32,325 nucleotides of DNA. Source: Bacillota bacterium (GTDB lineage Bacteria > Bacillota > Clostridia > Acetivibrionales > DSM-1351). A program made the position numbers and the translations under genes. This document shows positions 22,827 through 31,431 of the stretch, one piece after another (the stretch's first letter is position 1; each line of letters begins with the position of its first letter). The notes beneath the pieces were generated by a model. The model was not told the DNA's origin, did no database searches, and saw nothing but the letters and a program-made list of their open reading frames with translations. The stretch is taken from NCBI GenBank assembly GCA_023397905.1, contig JAEWSZ010000152.1, positions 1 through 32,325 on the forward strand, written 5' to 3'.

Positions 22827-25271
22827 TTATTTCTTTTTTCTTTTACCCTTGCCGTTTATTTTGTCGTATAATTTTTTATCGATTACCTTACCTTTTTTCC
22901 CGGATTTTTTTGCGGAACTTCCGCTTCCGGCTCCCTCCGGCTTGTCATACCTTTCCGGCTTATGGGTTTTCCTCCGTCCTCCGTTTCCGGCTTCGGCAGC
23001 AGCCCCGGCCCCGGCTGTCTTTCCTACGCCGGAGACGGCTTTCCGTCCGGATTTCGCGCTGCTTGGCTTCCTGCCTTTCCGGAATATGAGAGCGTCTTCG
23101 GCCTTCTCGTCAAATCCTGCCAGATCATCCTCCTGGTCCTCTTCCTGTTCCGCCAGCACAAACTCTATTTTTCTGGCGGAGATATCCGCCCTGGCAAGTA
23201 TTACACTCACTGTTTCGCCTATTCTGTATATTTTATGGGTCCGTTCTCCCACAAGGCAGTACCGGCGCTCGTCGTAATTGTAATAATCGTCCTCCATGCT
23301 GCTCATCCTCACCAGTCCCTCAATGGTGTTGTCCAGCTCTATAAACATTCCGAAGGAGGTGACATTTGCAATAATTCCCTTGAATACCTCTCCCTCATGG
23401 GCTTTCATGTATTCCACCTTTTTGAGGTCTTCACTCTCCCGCTCGGCCTCATCGGCCATCCTCTCACGTTCGGAGCACTGCTTTGCTATTTCGGGCAGAA
23501 TGCCTTCCAGCTGGCCTATCTTCTGCTCCGTCATGCCGCCCTTTAAATACAGCTTCATTATCCTGTGAATGATCAGATCCGGATATCTCCTGATGGGGGA
23601 CGTGAAATGGCAGTAGTATTTTGCCGCCAGGCCGAAATGGCCCACGCTTTCGCTGCTGTACTTGGCCTTTTGAAGGGACCTGAGCATCACAGTGCTTATG
23701 ATCCTCTCATGAGGTGTTCCCTTCACCTTCTCAAGCAGGTCCTGCAAAGCCCGCGGATGGATTTTATTTATACCCTTGATACTGTACCCCAGGTTGTAGA
23801 TGAACTCATTTAAAGCGCTGATTTTTTCATCGTCGGGGTCCTCATGTATCCTATATACAAAAGGCGTGTTTGTCCAGAAGAAATGCTCGGCCACGGTCTC
23901 ATTGCAAATGAGCATGAATTCTTCGATAATCTGGTTTGCTATGGTGATCTCGTACCTTTTGACTTCCACAGGCCTGCCCTTTTCATCCAGAATGACCTTT
24001 GCCTCGTCAAAGTCAAAATCTATGGCGCCTCTCTGAAATCTCTTTTTCCGCAGCAGCAGAGCCAATTCATGCATTATGTGAAAATCAGGCACCACATGCC
24101 CGTATCTTTCAGTAAGTTCACGGTCTTTTTCCACAAGTATCTTGTAGACATTTGTGTATGTCATTCTCTCATCGATATTTATTACGCTTTCAAATATTTC
24201 GTGATTTAAGACTTTACCGTTTTTGTCTATATCCATCATCACGGTAAAGCTGAGCCTGTCCACATGGGGATTGAGACTGCATATACCGTTTGAAAGCTTT
24301 CTGGGCAGCATGGGTATTACCCTGTCAACAAGGTAAACGCTGGTACCCCTGTTCAGGGCCTCCATGTCAAGGGGGGAGTTTTCCGTGACATAATTTGTCA
24401 CATCGGCAATGTGGACTCCCAGCCGGTAATTTCCATTTTCCAGAAGTTCCACTGAAACAGCGTCGTCAAGGTCCTTTGCGTCCTCTCCGTCTATGGTGAC
24501 CATCCTGAGCCCTCTTAAATCCCTCCGGCCCTTTATCATATCTCCGGTGACGGTATCGCCGACTTTTTCCGTCTGCGCTATGACATCTGCGGGGAACTCC
24601 TCTTCCAGGTTGTAGGATTTTATAATGGACAGGATATCGGTTCCGGGCTTGTCCGCATCCCCCAATATTTCAATGACCCTGCCCTCGGCATTCCTTCTCT
24701 GCTCCGGATATTTCAGGATTTCCACCACGACCTTCTGTCCCTGCTTCGCTCCGTTAAATTCGGACTTGGATATGAAAATATCATCTGGTATCCTTTTATT
24801 GTCGGGAACTACAAAGCCGAAATTCATACTTTTTTCAAAGCTCCCTACCAGAGTGGCATTGGCCCTTTTCAGAATCTTTATTATTTCACCCTCCATCCTT
24901 CTGTCCGAGGAGCTCCTGCGGTTTACCCTGGCCACCACTCTGTCGTTATGCATGGCCCCGTTCAGACTGTCGGCCGGTATGAACACATCTTCAAGCATCT
25001 CGTCGTCAGGGATTACAAATGCGTACCCTCTTTCATGGCCCTGAATTCTCCCGCTTACCAGGTTCAGTCTGGATGGTATACCATACCTGTTGGCGTGGGT
25101 CCTGAAAATCCTGCCCTCTTCCTCAAGCTCCTCAATAACCTGCTGGAACAATTCCATGTCATCGGCGGGAACATCCAGCACCAGTGCAAGTTCCTTAAAC
25201 AGGAGAGGCTTGTAGGCCGAATCTCTCATAAAAGCAACTATGCGTTCTTTTCTATCTTCCAATACGTTCAT
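22827..25271 (-). CDS. rnr: ribonuclease R
   Basis: 814 residues. N-terminal helix-turn-helix and two cold-shock/OB domains precede the RNB catalytic domain with the metal-binding motif TIDGEDAKDLDDAVS. The hallmark QKAKYSSESVGHFGLAAKYYCHFTSPIRRYPDLIIHR is present, then an S1 domain (GEVFKGIIANVTSFGMFIELD) and a roughly 95-residue tail. The tail is low-complexity and basic (Lys/Gly/Ser/Ala-rich, ending KGKRKKK) and more GC-rich than its surroundings; such tails bind structured RNA and ribosomes. It degrades structured RNA 3' to 5'. The ATG is preceded by GGAGGT. In many Firmicutes rnr directly follows secG; here five genes intervene. Confidence 0.95.
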   Translation of the reverse strand: MNVLEDRKERIVAFMRDSAYKPLLFKELALVLDVPADDMELFQQVIEELEEEGRIFRTHANRYGIPSRLNLVSGRIQGHERGYAFVIPDDEMLEDVFIPADSLNGAMHNDRVVARVNRRSSSDRRMEGEIIKILKRANATLVGSFEKSMNFGFVVPDNKRIPDDIFISKSEFNGAKQGQKVVVEILKYPEQRRNAEGRVIEILGDADKPGTDILSIIKSYNLEEEFPADVIAQTEKVGDTVTGDMIKGRRDLRGLRMVTIDGEDAKDLDDAVSVELLENGNYRLGVHIADVTNYVTENSPLDMEALNRGTSVYLVDRVIPMLPRKLSNGICSLNPHVDRLSFTVMMDIDKNGKVLNHEIFESVINIDERMTYTNVYKILVEKDRELTERYGHVVPDFHIMHELALLLRKKRFQRGAIDFDFDEAKVILDEKGRPVEVKRYEITIANQIIEEFMLICNETVAEHFFWTNTPFVYRIHEDPDDEKISALNEFIYNLGYSIKGINKIHPRALQDLLEKVKGTPHERIISTVMLRSLQKAKYSSESVGHFGLAAKYYCHFTSPIRRYPDLIIHRIMKLYLKGGMTEQKIGQLEGILPEIAKQCSERERMADEAERESEDLKKVEYMKAHEGEVFKGIIANVTSFGMFIELDNTIEGLVRMSSMEDDYYNYDERRYCLVGERTHKIYRIGETVSVILARADISARKIEFVLAEQEEDQEDDLAGFDEKAEDALIFRKGRKPSSAKSGRKAVSGVGKTAGAGAAAEAGNGGRRKTHKPERYDKPEGAGSGSSAKKSGKKGKVIDKKLYDKINGKGKRKKK

Positions 25272-25312
25272 ATACTTAAACCTCCAAAGTTTTCAACTAT
25301 TCAATCCGCAAT

Positions 25313-26800
25313 TCATTTATCGGCATTCCTGTCGCCGGCAAAAACCCGGTTTACAAAATTTTCCCACATATCTGCATATCTCCCTATGGACCACTCAGCC
25401 ATTACAATGGTATCCCCTTTTTCCAGCGGTATTTTAATCAGTTGTTTATTTATGATATTCAATTTCTGGACAGCGTATACGCCTATGCTGTTTTCAGAAA
25501 TCAAAAGGGATATGTCTTTATTGGGAGACATAAAGGCATCCGTTGTCCAGGGCAGCATGGATTTGATCTCACTCCACTGTATATTCATCTCATCGTAATG
25601 TATGAGAGTGGAGGGCACCACCATTTTCAGGTCAAAATCCTCAAACTCCTTATTCTCCGCAGGCTCCTTGTAATATACCCGGCTTCTTAAAATCCAGTGC
25701 CCGTTGCGCCTCATCAATGTGAAATTTTCCTGGTCCACGCTGTTGACTATATTTTTCTTCCTATCGCCCGCAAGGGAAAAAATAAAATCCTCCCTGGCCT
25801 GTTTAAAATCATTTTCACTGCTTTCACCGAAAATATCGGAAAATTTCACGCCCTTTTCCTCAGCTATGTTGTCCATGGATATGACCTTTAACTTGGAATT
25901 ATTTTCGATTCCAATATAGTCATTCCCCACAAAATGTATCTTTGTATCCGGATTCTCCGGTATGGAATTTTCAGATATTTTTACGGAAAGGTCCGCCTGC
26001 AGATAGCTCTCTTCAAAGGGGCGGGCATAGAGAGTCCCGGTATTTTGATCCGAGGACAGGCCTGAAGACCGGCCAACCTCCCAGAAACCCTTTGCTCTTG
26101 GAACCAGAAGCTGGTTTCCTGTTTTTACCGTCTTGATTTCACGGTTTTTCGAATAGATCCACAGGGTCCGGTAGGTATTATCCGCCGACCTTATGCCTAC
26201 GAGGACACCCGACCGCAACAGAGGGTCCTCCGTATACTCGCCGTTATTTATATTCATTCCCACATTGCCGAAGCTTTTTTCCTTCAAGCCCTCGTCGATC
26301 TTGTCCGAAGTTTTGGTCAGCACTAAAAAGCCGTTGTCCAGGTACACATATGCCTTCATCTGCTCTGTGATAATGAGCTCGTAAAAGGGCTGGTTGTCGG
26401 CCGTGACCGTAACCACCTTTATATCGCCCCTCTGCAGGCCGAGCTTGCTCTCATTGATCCGGTATTTGCCCTGAATGTACGTGTCCGCTGCGGTCCTTAT
26501 TATCCTGTAAACCGGGTTCACGCATACATCGTTCGCCATGGCCCCCAGTTCATTATCAAACATGGCAGCCTTGCCCACATATTTCTCACGGATATCCTCT
26601 TCCGTGTTTTTTGAACTCTTCCTGTCCTTTACAATGGAAATATAGCCGTCAATCTTCCACGCCCCCCGGACAGCCAGATCATCATACTCAGGCGGCTTGA
26701 TGGTGTCCGCAATGTCAAACTCTATACTCCCGCAGCCCGCAAGCCCAAATAAGACGGCTGATATAAACAATAACAGTAAAAATCTGCAGCTATACTTCAT
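25313..26800 (-). CDS. putative lipoprotein of unknown function
   Basis: 495 residues. A signal peptide (MKYSCRFLLLLFISAVLFGLAGC) ends at a lipobox Cys, so the rest should be membrane-anchored on the outer face. The mature part is beta-rich, with repeated short units such as GFLVLTK and GRSSGLSSDQNTGTLYARPF; I recognise no domain. The start is the ATG at 26798-26800 behind AAGGAG. The frame opens 10 codons earlier without support. It lies 44 bp after the sensor-kinase gene and is probably co-transcribed. It may act as an accessory sensor or modulator for that kinase, in the way YycH-like proteins serve WalK; that is inference from position only. Confidence 0.75.
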   Translation of the reverse strand: MKYSCRFLLLLFISAVLFGLAGCGSIEFDIADTIKPPEYDDLAVRGAWKIDGYISIVKDRKSSKNTEEDIREKYVGKAAMFDNELGAMANDVCVNPVYRIIRTAADTYIQGKYRINESKLGLQRGDIKVVTVTADNQPFYELIITEQMKAYVYLDNGFLVLTKTSDKIDEGLKEKSFGNVGMNINNGEYTEDPLLRSGVLVGIRSADNTYRTLWIYSKNREIKTVKTGNQLLVPRAKGFWEVGRSSGLSSDQNTGTLYARPFEESYLQADLSVKISENSIPENPDTKIHFVGNDYIGIENNSKLKVISMDNIAEEKGVKFSDIFGESSENDFKQAREDFIFSLAGDRKKNIVNSVDQENFTLMRRNGHWILRSRVYYKEPAENKEFEDFDLKMVVPSTLIHYDEMNIQWSEIKSMLPWTTDAFMSPNKDISLLISENSIGVYAVQKLNIINKQLIKIPLEKGDTIVMAEWSIGRYADMWENFVNRVFAGDRNADK

Positions 26801-26844
26801 AACACTCCTTAAAAAAATACCAATAAACACCGGATTTATTCACA

Positions 26845-28260
26845 TCACGCCAACTGGTAGGGCAATCTGACAATCACAACCGTACCCTTTCCTAATTCGC
26901 TTTCTATTTTAAGTTCTCCTCCATGCATCTTAATTATTTCGTCACATATGGAAAGACCGAGTCCCGTCTGGGAATTGCTGTTTTTACCTTTAAAAAACTT
27001 TTCTTTTACCAGAGGCAGCTCCTCTCCGCTGATTCCGCAGCCGTTGTCCTCGACCCGGAATATTGCAAAGCCGTCTTCGAAAAAGGCCTTCAAAGCCACT
27101 ATCCCGCCCTGCTGTGTGAATTTGAAGGAATTGCCCAGTAAATTTATCAGGACCTGCTTTATTTTATTTTTATCCAGCTCAATTTCAGGCATATCCTCGC
27201 ATTCTGCGCTAAAACCGATATTTTCCTTTTTAGCCCTGGTGCTCATATGCTTTTCTATATAATCTATAATGCCGCTCACATCGGTTTTCTCTTTTTTTAA
27301 TTCCACTTTTCCCGAAACGAACCTGGAGAAGTCCAGAAGCTCCTCCACCATATTTGTAAGCCTGTCGCTTTCCTTGACAATGATATTCAGGCCGTCCTTC
27401 AATATCTCCCTGTCTGTGAAATCATCGTCGATTATGGTATTGGCCCAGCCTTTTATAGACGTCAGAGGCGTTCTGAGCTCATGGGATACCAGAGAAATAA
27501 AATCATTTTTTACCCGTTCCCTGTTCTGGACCTCTCTGACCATATAATTGAGCGTGTCGGACAGCAGGCCTATTTCATCGTCCCTGCTCTTGCTGATCCT
27601 CGTATCGAGCTCCCCCCTGGCCATGAGTTCTGCCGCATTGGTGACATCCTTCAGGGGATGGACTATGCTGTGGGCCAGAATGAGGCTTATTACCACCGAT
27701 ACCGCTATTACAAAGATACCTATTATTATAAAGATCAGCGTTATATTGAATATTATTTTGTCCACGTCTTTCAGAGAAGTTATGAATCTCAGGACCCCAA
27801 CCTGCTCCGCATCGGATTTAAGCGGGTAGGATACCGCCATGACATGCTCTTTGCCGCCGCCCGCAATGGTATTCCCGGTCCATACTCCCTTCCTGCCCTT
27901 TAAAGCCTCCAGAAAATCCTTTTCCGAGATTTTGCCGGGCCCTTCCAGTCCTTCCGAGTCCAGCAATACGATACCCTCCGCGCTGACTATCTGGACCTGG
28001 GCGTTGGTCTGTTTCCAGAATACGTCCGAATTGTCTATTATATTCACTTCCAGGGGCACATTGGAAAAATACCTGGTGTAGAAATCGGAGGCGGTCTCCA
28101 CCTGATTGGTCAATATGTTTTCCATATTGCTGTAAAAATAGAAACGCGTAAAATACACCAGGAGCCCTTCAAACGCAAGAACACTTATCAGGATAATTAT
28201 GATAAAATTACCCACCAGCCTGGTTTTTATGCTCTTTTTTGGAGCAGCTCTATTCAGCAT
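26845..28260 (-). CDS. membrane sensor histidine kinase (WalK/PhoR-like)
   Basis: 471 residues. A membrane segment at about 14-36, an extracytoplasmic sensor of about 130 residues, a second membrane segment at about 165-190, HAMP (HSIVHPLKDVTNAAELMARGELD), HisKA with H-box SHELRTPLTSIKGWA, and HATPase_c with an N box (LINLLGNSFKFT), DNGCGI and TGLGLSI. It autophosphorylates on the H-box His and pairs with the upstream response regulator, which it overlaps by 11 nt. The ATG 28258-28260 has GGAGG at about 8 nt; 14 upstream codons in frame lack family similarity and overlap the regulator further, so I exclude them. Confidence 0.94.
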   Translation of the reverse strand: MLNRAAPKKSIKTRLVGNFIIIILISVLAFEGLLVYFTRFYFYSNMENILTNQVETASDFYTRYFSNVPLEVNIIDNSDVFWKQTNAQVQIVSAEGIVLLDSEGLEGPGKISEKDFLEALKGRKGVWTGNTIAGGGKEHVMAVSYPLKSDAEQVGVLRFITSLKDVDKIIFNITLIFIIIGIFVIAVSVVISLILAHSIVHPLKDVTNAAELMARGELDTRISKSRDDEIGLLSDTLNYMVREVQNRERVKNDFISLVSHELRTPLTSIKGWANTIIDDDFTDREILKDGLNIIVKESDRLTNMVEELLDFSRFVSGKVELKKEKTDVSGIIDYIEKHMSTRAKKENIGFSAECEDMPEIELDKNKIKQVLINLLGNSFKFTQQGGIVALKAFFEDGFAIFRVEDNGCGISGEELPLVKEKFFKGKNSNSQTGLGLSICDEIIKMHGGELKIESELGKGTVVIVRLPYQLA

Positions 28261-28951
28261 CGGACTTCCTCCATCTGTATCCGGTACCCCAAACAGTTTC
28301 AATATACATGGTCTGGGATTTTTTGTCCTCTATCTTGCTTCTGAGTCTTCTGATGTTTACGTCTACAATTTTGGAATCCCCCAGAAAATCATAGCCCCAG
28401 ATCTTATCCAGCAATTCATCCCTTGTAAAGGCCTTGTTCTGGTTTTCAAGGAAAAGCTTCAGCAGCAGGTATTCTTTGGGTGTCAAAAGGATCTCGCTGC
28501 CATCCTTGTACACCCTCTGAGAATATTCATCAAAGCGGAAGGCGCCGCAATTGAGTATCTGCTCCTTTTCAGAAGCATTCCTGCCGCTCATGCGCCTTAG
28601 CAGAGATTTTGTTCTCAGAATCAGTTCAGTGGTATTGAAGGGCTTCAGCACATAGTCGTCGGCGCCGTATTCCAGGCCTTTTATTTTATCAATATCCTGT
28701 CCCCTGGCAGTAAGCATGATGATCCCCATGTCGGAAAACTCTTTTCTCAGTGTTTCACACACCTGAAATCCGTCTATGCCGGGAAGCATCACATCCAGCA
28801 AAACCACATCCGGTTTATCCTGCCTTGCTTTGCTTATACCTTCTTCACCGGTTCCCGCCTCAATGACAATAAAATCATTTTTCCTGAAATTAATTTTAAG
28901 AAAGCCCCTTATGCTCTCCTCGTCCTCTACAATCAGAACCTTATATTCCAT
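28250..28951 (-). CDS. OmpR/PhoB-family response regulator
   Basis: 233 residues. The receiver domain has acidic residues EDEE at the N-terminus, the phosphoacceptor Asp in VVLLDVMLPGIDG and the conserved Lys in VLKPF. The C-terminal winged helix is typical of the OmpR family: LTPKEYLLLKLFLENQNKAFTRDELLDKIWGYDF, then VDVNIRRLRSKIE and TVWGTGYRW. The ATG is preceded by GAGGGGAAG. It is the first gene of a regulator-kinase-lipoprotein operon. Targets are unknown; cell-envelope control is plausible given the adjacent deacetylase. Confidence 0.95.
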   Translation of the reverse strand: MEYKVLIVEDEESIRGFLKINFRKNDFIVIEAGTGEEGISKARQDKPDVVLLDVMLPGIDGFQVCETLRKEFSDMGIIMLTARGQDIDKIKGLEYGADDYVLKPFNTTELILRTKSLLRRMSGRNASEKEQILNCGAFRFDEYSQRVYKDGSEILLTPKEYLLLKLFLENQNKAFTRDELLDKIWGYDFLGDSKIVDVNIRRLRSKIEDKKSQTMYIETVWGTGYRWRKSDAE

Positions 28952-29011
28952 AAATGCTTCCCCTCACAAAATAAATCAGCGCACTATCCATCACTATAAT
29001 TATGGCATAGT

Positions 29012-29258
29012 CCGGCATAAGCTGCAAGGCAGCGAAATGCGGCTCAATAATCTTCCTTAACCATTATTACCGCAAAAAAGATTGCGTCTTTACAATCTTT
29101 TTGAGGATAATAATAACGCCCGGCATGAACCGCAAGGCGGTGAAATGCGGCTCAATTATCTTCCTTAGCCATTATTACCGCAAAAAAGATTGAGCTTTTA
29201 CAATCTTTTTGAGGATAATAATAACGCCCGGCATAAGCTGCAAGGCAGCGAAATGCGG
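29012..29258. repeat. 108-bp structured tandem repeat, 2.3 copies
   Basis: Copies at 29012-29119 and 29120-29227 (98 of 108 identical), plus a 31-bp partial copy at 29228-29258 identical to the start of copy 1. Each unit has a small hairpin (GCTGC-AAG-GCAGC in copies 1 and 3, ACCGC-AAG-GCGGT in copy 2) and a larger hairpin AAAAAGATTG / CAATCTTTTT with an 8-nt loop. Four of the ten differences are compensatory in the small stem and three lie in the large loop. The larger hairpins have T-runs on both strands and may act as weak terminators. The rest of 28952-29261 holds no gene. Confidence 0.8.
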
Positions 29259-29261
29259 TGT

Positions 29262-30200
29262 TCATTTTGCCGGGCAGTCGAAGTACTCTTTTCCGTTTTC
29301 AAGCTTTGCGCCTCTCGCCGCATACAATTCGTCTATTGTCACCAGCTGATACCCGCGGGAATCCAGCTCTTTCGCTATAACCTTCACCGCCTCTGCGGTT
29401 GTCCCATAGATATCGTGCATCAGCATAATGTCTCCGTCCCTGGGGTTTTTAAGGGCTTCTTTTACGATCTTGTCCTTATTTCTCGTTTTCCAGTCCAGGG
29501 TATCCACCGACCACAAAATAAACGGCGCTCCCGCATATAGCTTTACATTGCTGTTTACGCTTCCATACGGGGGACGTATTACCGCAGGAGCAATACCGTC
29601 AATATCCTTTAAAATATTTTTTGTCCTGTTTATTTCACTTTGCATATCCTTAACACTAAGCTTTGTGAGCTCCTTGTGGTCATATGTATGGTTACCTATC
29701 TGATTGCCTTCTTCGGAAATGCTTTTTATGGTTTTCCGGTACTTTTCGGCTCTCTCTCCCAGTACGAAAAAAGTGGCCCGGGCATTGTACTCTTTCAGTG
29801 TATTCAGAATCTCCATGGTGTACTGGGGATGAGGCCCGTCGTCAAAGGTCAGCGCTATCATAGGCTTCTTTGGGTCAATTATTCTTTTATCCCCGTTCTC
29901 AGCCTGTCCATCAGGAGCTTTGACATCGATAGCCCCGCCGGTGGTGGCCTCGGGAGCCTGTGTCTTTTCCCCGCCCGTATTTTTAACCGTAACGGTATGC
30001 TTCCCGTCAATGTCTCCGGTGCCCGGGGCGTTATCTGCGCCGGTGCTTTTACTCTGGCCGCCGGGCGTCTTAATCCCCGTATCCACAGCTGCCTGGGCAT
30101 AGTTTTTCACATCGCCCGAAGCATATGCGGTCACCGCAAATATCAATAGTAAGACCAACCCTGCCAGAACTACAATCTTGCTGATACCGAAATTTCTCAT
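29262..30200 (-). CDS. membrane-anchored polysaccharide deacetylase (NodB domain)
   Basis: 312 residues. An N-terminal membrane anchor or signal (about 7-27) is followed by a Gly/Thr/Lys-rich linker of about 85 residues and a NodB domain. Catalytic motifs are TFDDGPHP (Asp base and metal Asp), HTYDH (metal His pair), RPPYGSVN, WSVDTLDW and LMHDIY. It most likely de-N-acetylates peptidoglycan or another extracytoplasmic polysaccharide. The ATG 30198-30200 follows GGGAGGT; the frame runs 33 codons upstream with no support. Its last codons form one arm of a GCCCGGCA/TGCCGGGC hairpin enclosing the partial repeat copy. Confidence 0.93.
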   Translation of the reverse strand: MRNFGISKIVVLAGLVLLLIFAVTAYASGDVKNYAQAAVDTGIKTPGGQSKSTGADNAPGTGDIDGKHTVTVKNTGGEKTQAPEATTGGAIDVKAPDGQAENGDKRIIDPKKPMIALTFDDGPHPQYTMEILNTLKEYNARATFFVLGERAEKYRKTIKSISEEGNQIGNHTYDHKELTKLSVKDMQSEINRTKNILKDIDGIAPAVIRPPYGSVNSNVKLYAGAPFILWSVDTLDWKTRNKDKIVKEALKNPRDGDIMLMHDIYGTTAEAVKVIAKELDSRGYQLVTIDELYAARGAKLENGKEYFDCPAK

Positions 30201-30411
30201 GCCTACCTCCCACATACGCGTAAAATGCGTATTCAAACAGTGATAAAACGCCGTTTGCGGGTTTAAGTGCCGTGGTGCGGCACTTTGTGAAATGTGCATA
30301 TGACCTCACACTGCTCTGTTTCACGCTTCCCCTTATGACATTTTTCATTTGAATCATCCATGATGTCATTTTAATAGTTTTAAAAAGTTAAAGGGTTACA
30401 AAAAGTCAAAA
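30201..30411. other. noncoding leader upstream of the deacetylase gene
   Basis: No gene seen. The left half contains the ribosome binding site; a promoter for the deacetylase must lie here, since the terminator at 30412-30437 isolates it from the HD-domain gene. I could not identify a convincing -35/-10 pair. Confidence 0.3.
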
Positions 30412-30437
30412 AAAAGGTTACAGTATAGTAACCTTTT
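30412..30437 (-). terminator. intrinsic terminator overlapping the HD-domain gene stop
   Basis: Perfect 10-bp stem AAAAGGTTAC (30412-30421) / GTAACCTTTT (30428-30437), loop of 6, followed by a run of T on the minus strand. The stop codon of the HD gene is inside the stem. Confidence 0.87.
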
Positions 30438-30951
30438 GAACTGCTTTCAGCGCTATTTGCAAAAACTGTGCAAGTGGTAATTCCAGCTCATTGCAGCCAT
30501 TTTCCAGACGAGCCCTCAGATTTCCCGGAGCTTCGTCAATTTTATTCAAAAGCAGCTCCGGAGAAACTCCTGAAATATTTCCCAAAGGTGAGGTCTCACA
30601 TGCCAGAATTACTTCGGCAATGCAATCCGACAGATATAATACCTTGTCCATTTTTCTCTGCCGTGGTACTCCATTGCAATCATTATGAGCCTTTACAGAA
30701 TACACGATAGCCTGGTCAAAATCCAGGTTTTCCAGTATTTCGGCTCCCAGAATGCCGTGCTTTGAAGGCTGGTCCAGGGTCTTCTCATAATCAATATCAT
30801 GCAGCAGTCCCACCAATCCCCACATCTGGATATCGGCATTAAAATACACGGCAAATTCCTTCATAATAGCTTCTACAGCCATGGAACGTCTGAGTATATG
30901 CCCGTCGGAAAGCCTCAGCCGCAATTCTTCCAGAGCTTCATCTCTAGTCAT
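30418..30951 (-). CDS. HD domain-containing phosphohydrolase
   Basis: 177 residues. HD-superfamily metal ligands are visible: His18 (GHILRRSMAVEAIM), the HD pair in GLVGLLHDIDYEKT, a later KHGILGAE, KAHND, and a final Asp in LYLSDCIAE. This is the small stand-alone HDIG-type family found widely in Clostridia; substrates are nucleotides or unknown. The ATG 30949-30951 is preceded by GGGGAGGT at 5 nt; 7 upstream codons in frame are unsupported. It lies 45 bp after the secG terminator and ends in its own terminator. Confidence 0.88.
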   Translation of the reverse strand: MTRDEALEELRLRLSDGHILRRSMAVEAIMKEFAVYFNADIQMWGLVGLLHDIDYEKTLDQPSKHGILGAEILENLDFDQAIVYSVKAHNDCNGVPRQRKMDKVLYLSDCIAEVILACETSPLGNISGVSPELLLNKIDEAPGNLRARLENGCNELELPLAQFLQIALKAVQKVTIL

Positions 30952-30995
30952 AAGGCACCTCCCCAACAACATGGAAATACATTAGCTTATATAAC

Positions 30996-31028
30996 AAAAA
31001 GCCCAGTGCACCAAAGTACGCCTGGACT
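30996..31028 (-). terminator. intrinsic terminator of secG
   Basis: On the minus strand AGTCCAG pairs with CTGGGCT (one G-U), extended by GTAC/GTGC, then TTTTT. It is 20 bp after the secG stop. Confidence 0.75.
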
Positions 31029-31047
31029 TATTTTCATGACTTTGTTT

Positions 31048-31296
31048 TTATATTGCCTTAGACAGCATAAAAAGGACAACTGAAGTAATAAGGAATGCGA
31101 TTGCGGCAAACGCAGTATACTTCGAAAGCAATGCATCGATAGTACGTCCTTTATTCTTTCCAAAAAAAGTTTCGGCTCCACCTGCTATTGAACCTGACAA
31201 TCCGGCTTGCTTTCCGGACTGAAGCAATACTATTACAATAATCGAGATGGCGAAAATAACGTGTAATATGTTAACAATCCATTTTGCAACTTCCAT
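31048..31296 (-). CDS. secG: preprotein translocase subunit SecG
   Basis: 82 residues, normal length. Two membrane segments flank the conserved cytoplasmic loop: VIVLLQSGKQAGLSGSIAGGAETFFGKNKGRT is the family signature. It is the small accessory subunit of the SecYEG channel in the plasma membrane. The ATG is preceded by AGGAGGT. It follows eno, the usual arrangement in Firmicutes, but has its own promoter and terminator. Confidence 0.95.
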   Translation of the reverse strand: MEVAKWIVNILHVIFAISIIVIVLLQSGKQAGLSGSIAGGAETFFGKNKGRTIDALLSKYTAFAAIAFLITSVVLFMLSKAI

Positions 31297-31325
31297 TCAA
31301 ACACCTCCTAAAATAGACAAATAAC

Positions 31326-31354
31326 ATTTTAGCATAACTAAAAACAAAAAGCAA
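31326..31354 (-). promoter_or_regulatory. promoter of secG
   Basis: On the minus strand TTGCTT (31349-31354), a 17-bp spacer and TAAAAT (31326-31331) with extended TGC. It starts transcription between the eno terminator and secG. Confidence 0.65.
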
Positions 31355-31395
31355 GCACTAGCGTCCGGGTCTAGGAACAAAATACCGCCCACAAA

Positions 31396-31420
31396 AAAAC
31401 AAGTCCGGAAGACTTGTTTT
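31396..31420 (-). terminator. intrinsic terminator of eno
   Basis: Perfect 10-bp stem AAAACAAGTC / GACTTGTTTT, loop CGGAA, followed by T residues on the minus strand, 12 bp after the eno stop. Confidence 0.87.
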
Positions 31421-31431
31421 CTGCGCTTTTT

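Noticed and set aside
22787..23546. Several plus-strand ORFs opposite the rnr 3' end
   Set aside because: They mirror the low-complexity basic tail of RNase R and have no recognisable motifs.
29012..29258. CRISPR-like or coding tandem repeat (108 is a multiple of three)
   Set aside because: There is no spacer between units and every frame contains stops; the substitutions follow RNA pairing rather than codon position.
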